The notes under the pieces are model-generated. The model had not been told where the DNA came from and made no database searches. It saw only the letters and a program-made list of their open reading frames with translations. This document shows, one piece after another, positions 23,858 to 33,663 of a stretch of DNA of 64,000 nucleotides; position 1 is the first letter of the stretch; each line of letters begins with the position of its first letter. The stretch lies in NCBI RefSeq assembly GCF_030734285.1, contig NZ_CP132294.1, positions 3,968,001-4,032,000 on the forward strand, given 5' to 3'. The DNA is from Natronococcus sp. AD-5. GTDB lineage: Archaea; Halobacteriota; Halobacteria; Halobacteriales; Natrialbaceae. Both the position numbers and the translations under genes were made by a program.

Positions 23858-25021
23858 CTACTGGTAGGCCTGGAGGCCGGTGAGGTCCTCGCCGAGGACG
23901 AGCGTGTGGATGTCGTGGGTGCCCTCGTAGGTGTAGACGGTCTCCATGTTGGCCATGTGGCGCATCGGCGAGTAGTCGGTGGTGATGCCGTTGCCGCCGA
24001 GCATCTCGCGGGCGACTTTCGACTGCTCGCGGGCCATCCGGACGTTGTTCCGCTTGGCCATCGAGACGTGCTGCGGGCGCATCTCGCCGCGCTCTTTGAG
24101 TTCGGCCAGCCGGTAGGCCAGCAGCTGCGCGAGCGTAATCTGGGTCGCCATCTCCGCGAGTTTCTGCTGTTGAAGCTGGAACCGGCCGATCGGCCCGCCG
24201 AACTGCTCGCGGTCTTTCGCGTACTGACGCGCCTCCTCGAAGCAGTCGCGCGCGGCGCCGACGGCTCCCCAGGCGATGCCGTACCGGGCCTGCGTCAGGC
24301 AGGAGAGCGGTCCTTTCATCCCCGAGACGCCCGGCAACACGTTCTCTTCGGGGACGTGGACGCCGTTCAGTCCGATCTCGCCGGTGATCGACGCGCGCAG
24401 CGAGAGCTTCTCGGTGATCTTGTTCGTCGAGACGCCGTCGCGGTCGGTTTCGACGAGAAATCCGCGAACCGGATCGTCCTCGGCCGAACGGTCACGTGCC
24501 CAGACGACGGCGACGTCGGCGATCGGCGAGTTCGTGATCCACGTCTTCGAGCCGTTGAGGACGTAGCCGTCGCCGTCGCGCTCGGCGTGAGTCTCCATCG
24601 CCGACGGGTTCGAGCCGTGTTCGGGTTCGGTGAGGCCGAAACAACCGATCGCTTCGCCCTGGCCCATCGCCGGGAGCCACTCCTCTTTCTGCTCCTCGCT
24701 CCCGTACGCGTGAATCGGATACATGACGAGCGCACCCTGCACGGAGGCCATCGAGCGCAGCCCCGAGTCCCCCGCCTCGAGTTCCTGCATCAACAGTCCG
24801 TAGGCCGTCTCCGAGACGTTCGGGGAGCCGTAGCCCTCGAGGTTCGGCGCGTAGAAGCCGAGTTCGCCCATCTTCGGGATGAGATCCTTCGGAAAGGTCC
24901 CGGCCTCGAAGTGCTCGCCGATTTCGGGTTTGACGTGTTCTGCGACGAACTCCCGGGCCGTATCCCGGATCATCCGCTCCTCCTGGTCGAGATCCGCCTC
25001 GAGCTGAACGAAATCCAGCAT
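23858..25021 (-). CDS. glutaryl-CoA dehydrogenase-type acyl-CoA dehydrogenase
   Basis: This 387-residue FAD flavoprotein carries the acyl-CoA dehydrogenase signatures CFGLTEPEHGSNPSAMET and KTWITNSPIADVAVVWAR. The C-terminal motif TYEGTHDIHTLVLG (catalytic Glu in YEGTHDIH) is the form typical of glutaryl-CoA dehydrogenase, which oxidises and decarboxylates glutaryl-CoA to crotonyl-CoA; ordinary short-chain enzymes read YEGTSEIQ, as does the second enzyme at 30.4 kb. ATG 25021 (MLDFVQLEADLDQEERMIRD) is preferred to the longer frame. Electrons would go to an electron-transfer flavoprotein not encoded here. A non-decarboxylating relative cannot be excluded. Confidence 0.85.
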   Translation of the reverse strand: MLDFVQLEADLDQEERMIRDTAREFVAEHVKPEIGEHFEAGTFPKDLIPKMGELGFYAPNLEGYGSPNVSETAYGLLMQELEAGDSGLRSMASVQGALVMYPIHAYGSEEQKEEWLPAMGQGEAIGCFGLTEPEHGSNPSAMETHAERDGDGYVLNGSKTWITNSPIADVAVVWARDRSAEDDPVRGFLVETDRDGVSTNKITEKLSLRASITGEIGLNGVHVPEENVLPGVSGMKGPLSCLTQARYGIAWGAVGAARDCFEEARQYAKDREQFGGPIGRFQLQQQKLAEMATQITLAQLLAYRLAELKERGEMRPQHVSMAKRNNVRMAREQSKVAREMLGGNGITTDYSPMRHMANMETVYTYEGTHDIHTLVLGEDLTGLQAYQ

Positions 25022-25387
25022 ACCCGCTAGTACGCAATTGACCTCATAGGTATTGTGGTCTATCTGTCTCACGATTGAATCGTTCGAATCGACGCCCGTT
25101 CGCCTCTCCGAGAACTACTCCGGGAATCGCCGTGTTCTGCACGACGAAACGTCACCCCGTACTCGAGACGGCCCGCCCAGGTTCGTCGCGGCGAGTTCGC
25201 TGTGCGAAACGCGACGGGATCGAGCCGGAACGGCGCTCCTTCGCCGACTTTCCGCGGGTGACGTCGATCGAACGCTCGCTCAGAAGCGTGTTTACACAGT
25301 TCGGAAAGCGAAACGGGAGATTTGCTTTGTAAACGTTGCGGGCGGATAACGATAACATTATATGTGATAGTTATGATGGACCATACC
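25022..25387. other. intergenic region between divergent dehydrogenase and transporter genes
   Basis: No gene is seen in these 366 bases; open frames here lack motifs. It must hold both promoters and any operator. The right side is AT-rich and includes the TATA box at 25358. Confidence 0.6.
25358..25363 (+). promoter_or_regulatory. TATA box of the TAXI-TRAP genes
   Basis: TTATAT is centred about 27 bases before ATG 25388. It favours that start over the in-frame ATG at 25376. Confidence 0.6.
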
Positions 25388-26422
25388 ATGCCGATTAGAG
25401 AGACCTACGGCCGAACCCGTCGTTCGTTCCTCGCCGCCGCCGGCGGCGGTGCGACCGCAGCGGTTGCGGGCTGTCTCGGCGACATCGAGGGCGCCCTGGA
25501 AGACGAAACGCAGAACCTTCGGATGCGCACCGCCGCCGCGGAAACGGCGGCCTACGGCGCGAACGAGGGGATCGCCAGCGTCGTCAACGATCAGACGGAC
25601 GAGATCTACGTCGAGGCGAACACGAGTTCGGGGACGGAGGCCAACGTCGGCGCGCTCGACGACGAGAGCGCCGAGATGGTCTACATCCAGAACTGGTCGG
25701 CGCGAGAGGTCGCCGAGGGCGTCGAGCCGTTCGACGACCTGAGCTTCGAGATGGCGCAGGCGTTTCACTTCTACGACCTGCCGTGGTTCTTCTGTAGCGC
25801 GGACGAGGACCTCGAGACCCTCTCGGATATCGAGTCGGGGACGGCGATTTCGCCGACCCCGGAGGGATCGGGTACCGCGCCCGCCCTCGAGCACGCCCTG
25901 GAACGGGCTGGCGACTACGACCGCGTCAGTTACAGCTACGGCGAGCAGGGGAGCGCGATGAACGAGGGACAGCTCGACGTCGGCGTGGGGACGTACATGA
26001 ACTTCCAGATCGCCCCGGGATGGCTCCAGGAGATGATGGGGACCGTCGACCTGCGCGTCCTCGGCGTCGACGACGAACTCCTCGAGGACTGGCGGGACGA
26101 CGACAAGCTGCTGATCGAGTCGTTCGACGGCGACGAACTCGAGGAGGCGTCGACGCCCGAAGAGGTCCACTGTCCGACGTTCGCGTACAACTTCGTCTGT
26201 CGGGACGACCTCGACTACGACGCCGTCTACACGTTCCTCGAGACGATGTACGACCACCGCGAGCAACTCGACGAGTACAGCGCGATGCTCGGACGACTCG
26301 GGGACGACGAGTTCTGGGTCCGGAACGCGTACGAGGGCCTCCCGTTCCACGACGCGGCGGCCGACTTCTACGAGGAGATCGGGATCTGGTCCGACGAGTT
26401 CGAACGCGTCGGCGACGCCTAA
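25388..26422 (+). CDS. TAXI family TRAP transporter substrate-binding lipoprotein
   Basis: This is 344 residues. It is exported by the Tat pathway and lipid-anchored: GRTRRSFLAAAGGGATAAVAGCLGD contains RR near residues 9-10 and a lipobox ending in Cys near 29. The mature part has the TAXI layout: an N-terminal strand LRMRTAAAETAAYGANEGIASVVND, and the characteristic ISPTPEGSGTAPALEHALE and LDVGVGTYMNF. It captures a carboxylate-type substrate outside the cell and delivers it to the permease encoded seven bases downstream. ATG 25388 is chosen from the TATA position and the correct signal length. Substrate unknown; the neighbours suggest a dicarboxylate or acyl compound. Confidence 0.88.
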   Translation: MPIRETYGRTRRSFLAAAGGGATAAVAGCLGDIEGALEDETQNLRMRTAAAETAAYGANEGIASVVNDQTDEIYVEANTSSGTEANVGALDDESAEMVYIQNWSAREVAEGVEPFDDLSFEMAQAFHFYDLPWFFCSADEDLETLSDIESGTAISPTPEGSGTAPALEHALERAGDYDRVSYSYGEQGSAMNEGQLDVGVGTYMNFQIAPGWLQEMMGTVDLRVLGVDDELLEDWRDDDKLLIESFDGDELEEASTPEEVHCPTFAYNFVCRDDLDYDAVYTFLETMYDHREQLDEYSAMLGRLGDDEFWVRNAYEGLPFHDAAADFYEEIGIWSDEFERVGDA

Positions 26423-26428
26423 CGAACG

Positions 26429-28564
26429 ATGGCGACGAACAGTCAGTCCCCCGTGCGGGAAAATCCCCTGGGGTTGCTTGACGGCGCAGCGTACGTGCTG
26501 GGAGCGGCCCTGACGTTACTGACGGTCGGCTACGCGACGGTGTTGGCGTTCGGCCTCCCGCGGGTCGGCATCTACGCCCAGTCGGAGCTGTACGTGAACG
26601 TCTTCCTCGGCGTCGGGTTAGCGGCGTACTACGTCGAGTACGCGCGATCGCAACTGCGCGACGCCGCCGACCGGTCGGAGCTCCGCGACGGGGCGGCGGA
26701 TTCCGACGGGCGCGGCGAGGGAGCCGCTACCGGCCGGTCCAGCGGCGTCCGCGGTCGATTTCGAGCCGGGTTCGCGCGGATCGACCCGGCTATCGCGATC
26801 GTACTCGCGGCGATCGCACTCCTCTCGACGGCGTACGTCCACGTCCACTTCGGACGCCTCTTCGAGGACGCCCACCTCGCCGGCTACACCACCGTCGACA
26901 TCCTCGTCGGGACCGTCCTCATCGCCCTCGCGATCGACGCGACGCGGCGCGCGTTCGGCTGGATAATCGCCGCCGTGGCCGTCGCCTCGGTCCTGTACGC
27001 ACACTGGCTTGTGATCGGGATCGTCTTCCTGACGTCGAACGCGATTCCCGTGATCGACGTTCCCGACGTGTTCCGACACACGGGGATGAGCTGGGCCGAC
27101 ATCGCGCGCGACGGCGCGATCGGCATCAACGGCGTCTACGACCCCACGCTGATGGGGATCGGCTCCACCTGGGTCGCGATCTTCATCATGTTCGCCGGGA
27201 TCGCGAAAGCGTTCGGGCTGATGGATTTCATCCTCACGGTCGGCCGCGAACTCGGCACCAGCCTCCGGACCGGCGTCGTCCAGGTCGCCGTCGTCTCGAG
27301 CATGATCATGGGGTCGATCACCGGCAGCGCCGCCGCGAACACGGCGACGACGGGGAGTTTCACCATCCCGATGTTGAAAGAGCAGGGCGTTCGCGACGAC
27401 TTCGCCGCGTCGATCGAGGCCGTCGCCTCAGCCGGCGGACAGATACTGCCGCCGGTGATGGGCGTCGCCGCGTTCCTCATGGCCGACATCCTCGGCGTCA
27501 GCTACGTGCAGGTCATCCAGGCGGGCGTCGTTCCGGCGGCGCTGTTCTACCTCTCGGTCTGCGTCGCCGTCCACTTCACCGTCCTCAAGTTCGGCTGGAC
27601 CTCGAGCGACCTCTCGTCGTTCGACTGGCGGCTCTTGCTGGGCGGCGTCCACTTCACGATTCCGCTGTTCGTGTTGCTGTACACGCTGATCTATCTCCGG
27701 TACACGCCCCTCTCGGCGGGGCTGTACACGATCCTCTCGATCGTCGGCGTGATGATCGTCAAGAACCTCTACGACGACGGCGTCGACCTCGAGACCGCTC
27801 GAGCGACGAGCAGACAGACCCTCGACGGGGTCTCGCAGGGGGGCCTCGAGATGGCCCCGCTCGTCGGCGTGCTCGCGGCGATGGGGCTGATCGTCGAACT
27901 GCTCGAGGGGACTGGCCTGACCCAGGGGGTCGCGACGGCCATCATCGGCCTCGGGAGCGGGATGCTCGTCGTGGTGCTGGCGCTGGCGATGGTCGCGAGC
28001 ATCATGTTCGGCCTGGGGATGCCGACGCCGGCGGCGTACATTCTCGTCGTCGTGCTGGTCGCCCCCGGCGTCGTTCGGATGGGCGTTCCCGAACTCACGA
28101 CGCACATGTTCGTCTTCTACTTCGCCATGCTGTCGGCGATCACGCCGCCCGTCGCGATCTCGGTCGCGATCGGGTCGCGAATCGCCGGGACGAGCTTCAC
28201 GAAATCCTGCCTGCAGGCGCTGCGGATCGGCGCGCCCGGGTTCGTCATCCCGTTTACGTTCGTCGCGAACAACAGCCTCATCTACTGGTCCCGGGAGACG
28301 CTGTTCGCGTTCCCGGTCGTCCTCTTCGGAACGATCGGGCTCATCGTCGCGACCGTCGGGTTCGACGGCGCGCACGATCTCGACGTCCCGCGGCGAGCGC
28401 TCTACGCCGTCGCCGCGATCGCCGCGATGTTCGGCTCGATCGAGCACGTCGGGATCCAGGTGGCCGGCGCCGCCGTCATCGCCGCCGGACTGGTGTACGC
28501 GAACGTGATCGTCGGCTACGGCGCCGACTCCCGTCGGGGCGTCGAACCGTCGACGCTCGAGTGA
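26429..28564 (+). CDS. fused TRAP transporter permease (DctQ-DctM type, TAXI family)
   Basis: This 711-residue polytopic membrane protein combines the small (4TM) and large TRAP permease subunits, as usual for TAXI systems. The N-terminal part (residues about 20-230) holds the small-subunit-like helices with a charged insertion (DAADRSELRDGAADSDGRGE). The large part has the typical VSSMIMGSITGSAAANTATTGSFTIP, FVFYFAMLSAITPPVAISV and ASIMFGLGMPTPAAYILVVV. Transport is driven by a cation gradient, probably sodium in a halophile. The start is seven bases after the binding protein stop, so the two are co-transcribed. Confidence 0.93.
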   Translation: MATNSQSPVRENPLGLLDGAAYVLGAALTLLTVGYATVLAFGLPRVGIYAQSELYVNVFLGVGLAAYYVEYARSQLRDAADRSELRDGAADSDGRGEGAATGRSSGVRGRFRAGFARIDPAIAIVLAAIALLSTAYVHVHFGRLFEDAHLAGYTTVDILVGTVLIALAIDATRRAFGWIIAAVAVASVLYAHWLVIGIVFLTSNAIPVIDVPDVFRHTGMSWADIARDGAIGINGVYDPTLMGIGSTWVAIFIMFAGIAKAFGLMDFILTVGRELGTSLRTGVVQVAVVSSMIMGSITGSAAANTATTGSFTIPMLKEQGVRDDFAASIEAVASAGGQILPPVMGVAAFLMADILGVSYVQVIQAGVVPAALFYLSVCVAVHFTVLKFGWTSSDLSSFDWRLLLGGVHFTIPLFVLLYTLIYLRYTPLSAGLYTILSIVGVMIVKNLYDDGVDLETARATSRQTLDGVSQGGLEMAPLVGVLAAMGLIVELLEGTGLTQGVATAIIGLGSGMLVVVLALAMVASIMFGLGMPTPAAYILVVVLVAPGVVRMGVPELTTHMFVFYFAMLSAITPPVAISVAIGSRIAGTSFTKSCLQALRIGAPGFVIPFTFVANNSLIYWSRETLFAFPVVLFGTIGLIVATVGFDGAHDLDVPRRALYAVAAIAAMFGSIEHVGIQVAGAAVIAAGLVYANVIVGYGADSRRGVEPSTLE

Positions 28565-28634
28565 GCCCTCGCCGCGCTCGCTCGATCCGGAGTAACAACG
28601 TTTTTGTATCGTTCACATGACGCACACGTACGGA

Positions 28635-30203
28635 ATGACGAATCTCGTCACAGCAGTCGCCGCGACCGTCGATGCGAATCCGGAGTCGCCCGCGATCGCG
28701 TTCGACGGCGAAGAAGTGAGCTACGAGACGTTCTGGGAACGGGCCGGGCGATTCGCGAAGGCCCTCGACGAGCGCGGAATCGGCGAGGGCGACCGGGTCG
28801 GGATCTACCTCCCGAACCTGCCGCAGTTCGTCACGGCGTTCTACGGCACGCTCCGGGCCGGCGGCATCGTCGTCCCGATGAACCCGCAGTACAAGGCCCG
28901 CGAGATCGGCCACCTGCTCGGCGACAGCGGGGCGAAGGCGGTCGTCTCGCTCGGCGCGAACCTCGAGGAAGTCGAATCGGTGCTCGCGGACACCGACGTC
29001 GAACGGGTGATCGCCGTCGGCGACGACGTCGTCGACGATTCGGCGGCCGTCGGCTTCGAAGCGTTCCTCGCCGACGAGACGCTCGAGGTCGTCGACCGCG
29101 CGGACGACGACGTCGCCGTCCAGCCCTACACCTCGGGGACGACCGGCACGCCGAAGGGCGTCCTGCTCACCCACCGCAACCTCGCCTGGACGACGCGGGC
29201 GAACGCCGACGTCCCGCCGGGCGGGTTCCGAGCCTCGGATCGACTCGTCGGCACGCTCCCGCTCTTTCACATCTACGGGATGTCCGTCGTGATGAACGGC
29301 GCCATGTACAGCGGCGGCACCTACTACCCCGTTCCCGAGTGGGACGCGCCGACGGTGATGGACCTGCTCGAGGACGCGGAGATCTCGATCATGTTCGGCG
29401 TGCCGGCGATGTTCAACGACATGATCAACCAGCCCGACGCAGACGTTTACGAGTTCGACTCCCTGCGGTTCGTCAACTCCGGCGGCGCGAGTCTGCCGCT
29501 CGAGGTGCTCGAGCGCTTCGAGTCGCTGTACGACGTCCAGCTCAACGAGGGGTACGGCCTGACGGAGACGAGCCCGGTCACGCACGCCAACACGCCGGAC
29601 GCTCGCCGGAAGGGAAGCATCGGACGGCCGCTCGAGGGCGTCGAGGCGAAGGTCGTGACCGAGGAGTTCGAGGCGGTGCCTCGCGTCGAGGCGGGTCCCG
29701 TCGATGAGGACGAAGCGTCTCTCCACGAGATCACGGGCGAACTCGTCGTCGCCGGTCCGAACGTGATGAAGGGGTACTACGGGCTCCCCGAGGCGAACGA
29801 GGCTGCCTTCACGGAAACCGACGGCACGCGCTGGTTCCACACCGGCGACGTCTGCTACTGGGACGAGGACGACTTCTTCTTCGTCGTCGACCGCGAGAAG
29901 CACATGATCGTCACCGGCGGCTACAACGTCTATCCGCGGGAGGTCGAGGAGCTCCTCTTCGAGCACGAGGCCGTCGCCGACGCCGCGGTCGTCGGCGTGC
30001 CGGACGACCGGCGCGGCGAGACCGTGAAGGCGCTGATCGTGCCGGTTCCCGACGCTGACGTCACGCCCGAGGGGATCAAGCGGTACTGTCTGGACAGCCT
30101 GGCGGAGTACAAGCACCCGCGAGAGGTCCAGTTCGTCGAGGAACTCCCGCGAACGACGACGGGGAAGGTCCAGAAGTTCAAAATCCGAGATCGAGACGAG
30201 TAA
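28635..30203 (+). CDS. acyl-CoA ligase (AMP-forming)
   Basis: This 522-residue enzyme activates a carboxylic acid with ATP and CoA. The adenylation motif is QPYTSGTTGTPKGVLLTHRNL near 163-183, then LPLFHIYGM, LNEGYGLTETSP, WFHTGDVCYWDEDDFFFVVDREKHMIVTGGYNVYP and the catalytic Lys region LPRTTTGKVQKFKI at the end. ATG 28635 (MTNLVTAVAATVDANP) fits relatives better than ATG 28617, and a TTTTTGTAT lies about 27-34 bases before it. GTTCACATG at 28611-28619 resembles sequence before the dehydrogenase gene at 30.4 kb. It follows the transporter on the same strand and would activate the imported acid. Substrate chain cannot be read from sequence. Confidence 0.9.
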   Translation: MTNLVTAVAATVDANPESPAIAFDGEEVSYETFWERAGRFAKALDERGIGEGDRVGIYLPNLPQFVTAFYGTLRAGGIVVPMNPQYKAREIGHLLGDSGAKAVVSLGANLEEVESVLADTDVERVIAVGDDVVDDSAAVGFEAFLADETLEVVDRADDDVAVQPYTSGTTGTPKGVLLTHRNLAWTTRANADVPPGGFRASDRLVGTLPLFHIYGMSVVMNGAMYSGGTYYPVPEWDAPTVMDLLEDAEISIMFGVPAMFNDMINQPDADVYEFDSLRFVNSGGASLPLEVLERFESLYDVQLNEGYGLTETSPVTHANTPDARRKGSIGRPLEGVEAKVVTEEFEAVPRVEAGPVDEDEASLHEITGELVVAGPNVMKGYYGLPEANEAAFTETDGTRWFHTGDVCYWDEDDFFFVVDREKHMIVTGGYNVYPREVEELLFEHEAVADAAVVGVPDDRRGETVKALIVPVPDADVTPEGIKRYCLDSLAEYKHPREVQFVEELPRTTTGKVQKFKIRDRDE

Positions 30204-30369
30204 GCGCCGCATTCCGCGGGCCTCGAGTCGCCGCCGTTCGTCAGTACCCGGATTCGCCGCTCCGTTCGATAGCGGCCGGTGTATTTACATTGTTCACTGA
30301 AACCTAATTCTATTTTACATCGTTTGCCAAAACCGAAGCTGTTTTGTACGAGACTTCCGATACTCCGGT

Positions 30370-31509
30370 ATGGCATTCGCCCTGTCCGACGAGCACCGCG
30401 CGATCCGCGACGCCGTTCGCGAGTTCGGCGAAAACGAGATCGGGCCGGTGGCCGAAGAGTACGACCGGGAGGGAACGTACCCCGAAGAGATCCGCCGGGA
30501 GGCGGCGAAGTACGACTTCGTCGCGCCGGGCATTCCGCTGGAGTACGACGGCGCCGGAATGGACAAGATCTCCTCGACGATCGTCACGGAGGAGCTGTGG
30601 CGCGCCGATCCCGGGATCGGATCGGCCGTCGGCAGCGCCGGCTTCGGGACGAACATGATCCTCGAGTTCGGCGACGAGTGGATGAAAGAAGAGTGGCTGC
30701 CCAAGATCGCCAACGGCGAGACGGCCTCCTGTTCGATGATCTCCGAGCCCGCCCACGGCTCGAACGTCGCCGGCATCGAGACCGTGGCCGAGGAGGACGG
30801 CGACGACTACGTCCTTAACGGGAACAAGATGTGGATCACGAACGGCACCGTCGCCGACGTCGGCGTCCTGATGGCCAAGACCAGTCCCGACGAGGGCCAC
30901 CGCGGGATCACCGCGTTCCTCGTCGAGATGGACAGTGACGGCATCCGGACCGAGAAGATCGACAACAAACTCGGCATCCGGGCCTCGGACCTCGCGGAGG
31001 TCATCGTCGATGACGTCCGCGTCCCCGAGGAGAACGTCATCGGCGAGGTCGACCAGGGATTCTACCAGCTGATGGAGTTCTTCGCCTCCGGCCGCACGAG
31101 CGTCGCCGCACAGGCCGTCGGCGCCGCCCAGGGTGCCCTTGACGCCGCGCTCGAGTACGCCGACGAGCGCGAGCAGTTCGGCCAGAAGATCAAGGGGTTC
31201 CAGGCCATCGAGCACAAGATCGCCGAGATGGCGACGAAAGTCGAAGCCGCCCGCTCGCTGACCTACCGCGCCGCGACCCAGGTCGAGCGGAACAACCAGG
31301 ACGTCGCCGCGCAGTTCTCGAGCATGGCGAAGCTGTTCGCCAGCGAAATCTCGGTCGAAGTCGCCGACGAAGGGATTCAGGTCCACGGCGGCTCGGGCTA
31401 CGTCACGGACTACCCGGCGGAACGCTACTACCGCGACGCCCGTATCACGAAGATCTACGAGGGGACGAGCGAGATTCAGAAGAACATCATCGCCGATCGG
31501 TTGCTGTAA
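30370..31509 (+). CDS. acyl-CoA dehydrogenase
   Basis: This 379-residue FAD enzyme introduces a 2,3 double bond into an acyl-CoA. It has CSMISEPAHGSNVAGIET, KMWITNGTVADVGVLMAKT and the C-terminal QVHGGSGYVTDYPAERYYRDARITKIYEGTSEIQKN, where the Glu of YEGTSEIQ is the catalytic base of short/medium-chain enzymes. ATG 30370 starts directly with the conserved LSDEHRAIRDAVREFGENEI. The upstream 166 bases contain GTTCACTGAAAC (30292-30303) and GTTTGCCAAAAC, possible operator half-sites. It is convergent with the thiolase gene. Confidence 0.93.
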   Translation: MAFALSDEHRAIRDAVREFGENEIGPVAEEYDREGTYPEEIRREAAKYDFVAPGIPLEYDGAGMDKISSTIVTEELWRADPGIGSAVGSAGFGTNMILEFGDEWMKEEWLPKIANGETASCSMISEPAHGSNVAGIETVAEEDGDDYVLNGNKMWITNGTVADVGVLMAKTSPDEGHRGITAFLVEMDSDGIRTEKIDNKLGIRASDLAEVIVDDVRVPEENVIGEVDQGFYQLMEFFASGRTSVAAQAVGAAQGALDAALEYADEREQFGQKIKGFQAIEHKIAEMATKVEAARSLTYRAATQVERNNQDVAAQFSSMAKLFASEISVEVADEGIQVHGGSGYVTDYPAERYYRDARITKIYEGTSEIQKNIIADRLL

Positions 31510-31524
31510 GCGCCCTTCTATTCG

Positions 31525-32670
31525 TCAGTTTCCGTCCGGCACGCGGAACTCGACCGCGACACCCTGGCCGTAGCCGACGCACATCGTCGCCAGTCCGAGC
31601 CCGCCGCCCCGCCGCCGGAGTTCGTGAATGAGCGTTACGGGGAGGCGCGCGCCGGAGGCGCCGAGCGGGTGTCCGATCGCGATGGCGCCGCCGTTGACGT
31701 TGAATCTCTCGTCGTCGAAGCCGAGTTCGTCCCGGCAGTACAGCGTCTGGCTGGCGAAGGCCTCGTTGAGTTCGACGAGATCGTAGTCCTCGACCGAGCG
31801 CCCGTTTCGGTCCCAGAGGCCGCGAACCGCAGGTACCGGGCCGATCCCCATGACCCGCGGATCGACGCCGGCGACGTTGTGGTCCTCGACCTCGGCGAGA
31901 ATCTCGAGGCCGCGCTCCTCGGCGAACCCCCTCGAGGTGAGCAACACGCCCGCCGCCCCGTCCGAGATCTGGGAGGCGTTCGCGGCGGTGACGGTGCCGT
32001 CCTCCTCGAACGCCGGCGGAAGATCGCCGATCTTCTCCGCGGTCGTGCCGGGTCGAAGCCCCTCGTCCGCCTCGACGACCCGCTCACCGGTTTCGATCGA
32101 GACGATCTCGTCGTCGAACCGCCCCACCTCGGCGGCCTCGCAGGCGCGCTGCTGGCTGCGGGCGCCGTACTCGTCCTGCGCGTCCCTGCTGATGTCGTAT
32201 CGTCGGGCGACCGTCTCGGCTGTCCGTCCCATCTGGAGGCCGGCGGCGTCGTACCGTTCGGCGATTCCGTCGTAGGAGCCGATCCCCTTTCGGCGCTCGT
32301 TCCGGGACATGTTCTCGACGCCGCCCGCGATAACGACCTCGCGCTGGCCCGCTCGGATGGCGTCGCTCGCGCTCGCGATCGCCTCGGCGGAGGACGCACA
32401 GAGGCGATCGATCGTCGTGCCCGGCACCCCCTCGCCGAGATCCGAGCAGAGCGCGATCACGCGGGCGACGTTGTTGCTCTGCTCGTTCACCTGCCTGGCA
32501 CAGCCCCACCGGACGTCGTCGACGTCGCTCCCGGCGAGTCCCGTCCGCTCGAGCATCGCATCGACGAGCGGGACGGAGAGTTCCTCGCTCCCGATTTCGG
32601 CGAAGGCGCCGCCCTGTTTTCCCTGCGGAGTTCGCACTGCCTGGACCACGACTGGCTGCTGGTCGGACAT
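31525..32670 (-). CDS. acetyl-CoA acetyltransferase (thiolase)
   Basis: This 381-residue thiolase cleaves 3-ketoacyl-CoA with CoA to shorten it by acetyl-CoA. The acyl-accepting cysteine lies in [15 protein letters not shown] (C91). The distal His and Cys are in [18 protein letters not shown] and [20 protein letters not shown] and GIGPVPAV also fit. ATG 32670 ([21 protein letters not shown]) is the conventional start; the open frame continues further upstream but that part is only the mirror of the gene on the other strand. It shares a 99-base gap with the divergent 3-hydroxyacyl-CoA dehydrogenase gene, so the two are probably co-regulated. Confidence 0.94.
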   Translation of the reverse strand: MSDQQPVVVQAVRTPQGKQGGAFAEIGSEELSVPLVDAMLERTGLAGSDVDDVRWGCARQVNEQSNNVARVIALCSDLGEGVPGTTIDRLCASSAEAIASASDAIRAGQREVVIAGGVENMSRNERRKGIGSYDGIAERYDAAGLQMGRTAETVARRYDISRDAQDEYGARSQQRACEAAEVGRFDDEIVSIETGERVVEADEGLRPGTTAEKIGDLPPAFEEDGTVTAANASQISDGAAGVLLTSRGFAEERGLEILAEVEDHNVAGVDPRVMGIGPVPAVRGLWDRNGRSVEDYDLVELNEAFASQTLYCRDELGFDDERFNVNGGAIAIGHPLGASGARLPVTLIHELRRRGGGLGLATMCVGYGQGVAVEFRVPDGN

Positions 32671-32769
32671 TGGTACTCGGTCGCACTCCGACGGTAAAGG
32701 TGCTGCGTTCTCCGGCATCCCACCGCGCGAAGGAGAACGTTTTTGATGATCAATTGGCTGCATTAGCAC

Positions 32770-33663
32770 ATGCAAATCGCAGTTCTCGGTGCCGGCAGCA
32801 TGGGGCACGGAATCGCCCAGGTGTCCGCGATGGCGGGCCACGACGTCGTTCTGCGGGACGTCGAGCCCGAACTGGTCGAGGCGGGTCTCGAGGGGATCCG
32901 CGAGAACCTCCGGGGCGGCGTCGACCGGGAGAAGGTGACGGAAGCCGAGGTGGAGGAGACCCTCGAGCGCATCGGGGGGACGACCGACCTCGCGGACGCC
33001 GTCGCCGATGCCGACCTCGTGATCGAGGCGGTGCCCGAGGATATGGGCCTCAAACGGGACGTCTTCTCGGACGTCGAGGAGGCCGCGGGAGAGGAGGCGG
33101 TCATCGCCTCGAACACCTCCTCGCTCTCGGTGACGGAGATGGCGAGCGCGCTCGAGCGACCGGAGCGCGCGGTCGGCCTTCACTTCTTCAACCCGCCGCA
33201 CCTGATGGAGCTGGTCGAAATCGTGATCGCCGAGCAGACCGACGAGCGCACCGAGGAGTTTGCCGTCGACTACGTCCGCGACATCGAGAAGGAGGACGTC
33301 GTCGTCCGCGACAGCGCCGGCTTCGCGACCTCGCGGCTCGGCCTCGCGACGGGGCTCGAGGCGATCCGGATGGTCGAGGAGGGCGTCGCGAGCCCCGCGG
33401 ACATCGACGAGGCGATGAAACTCGGCTACGGCTACCCGATGGGCCCGATCGAGCTCGGCGACCACGTCGGCCTCGACGTCCGCCTGCACATCGCCGAACA
33501 CCTCCGCGAGGAACTCGGCGAGCGGTTCAAGCCGCCGCAGGCGCTGCGCCGGAAGGTTCGGGCGGGCAAGCTCGGCAAGAAGTCCGGCGAGGGGTTCTAC
33601 GTCTGGGAGGACGGCGAGCGCGTCGGTACGAGCGGCGACCGGGGAGGTGACGGGGATGAGTGA
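32770..33663 (+). CDS. 3-hydroxyacyl-CoA dehydrogenase
   Basis: This 297-residue enzyme oxidises 3-hydroxyacyl-CoA (for example 3-hydroxybutyryl-CoA) with NAD+. The Rossmann motif is VLGAGSMGHGIAQVSA at the N-terminus. NTSSLSVTEMA and GLHFFNPPHLMELVEIV hold the catalytic His and its neighbourhood, and the C-terminal domain has GYGYPMGPIELGDHVGLD. It lacks a fused hydratase domain, which is supplied by the next gene. Its last codons overlap the hydratase start by eight bases, so the pair is translationally coupled. Confidence 0.94.
   Translation: MQIAVLGAGSMGHGIAQVSAMAGHDVVLRDVEPELVEAGLEGIRENLRGGVDREKVTEAEVEETLERIGGTTDLADAVADADLVIEAVPEDMGLKRDVFSDVEEAAGEEAVIASNTSSLSVTEMASALERPERAVGLHFFNPPHLMELVEIVIAEQTDERTEEFAVDYVRDIEKEDVVVRDSAGFATSRLGLATGLEAIRMVEEGVASPADIDEAMKLGYGYPMGPIELGDHVGLDVRLHIAEHLREELGERFKPPQALRRKVRAGKLGKKSGEGFYVWEDGERVGTSGDRGGDGDE
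33643..33650 (+). promoter_or_regulatory. strong Shine-Dalgarno before the enoyl-CoA hydratase
   Basis: GGAGGTGA lies inside the end of the dehydrogenase gene, five bases before ATG 33656. It complements the 16S rRNA 3' end. Strong sites are uncommon in this mostly leaderless genome; this one serves an internal operon gene. Confidence 0.75.
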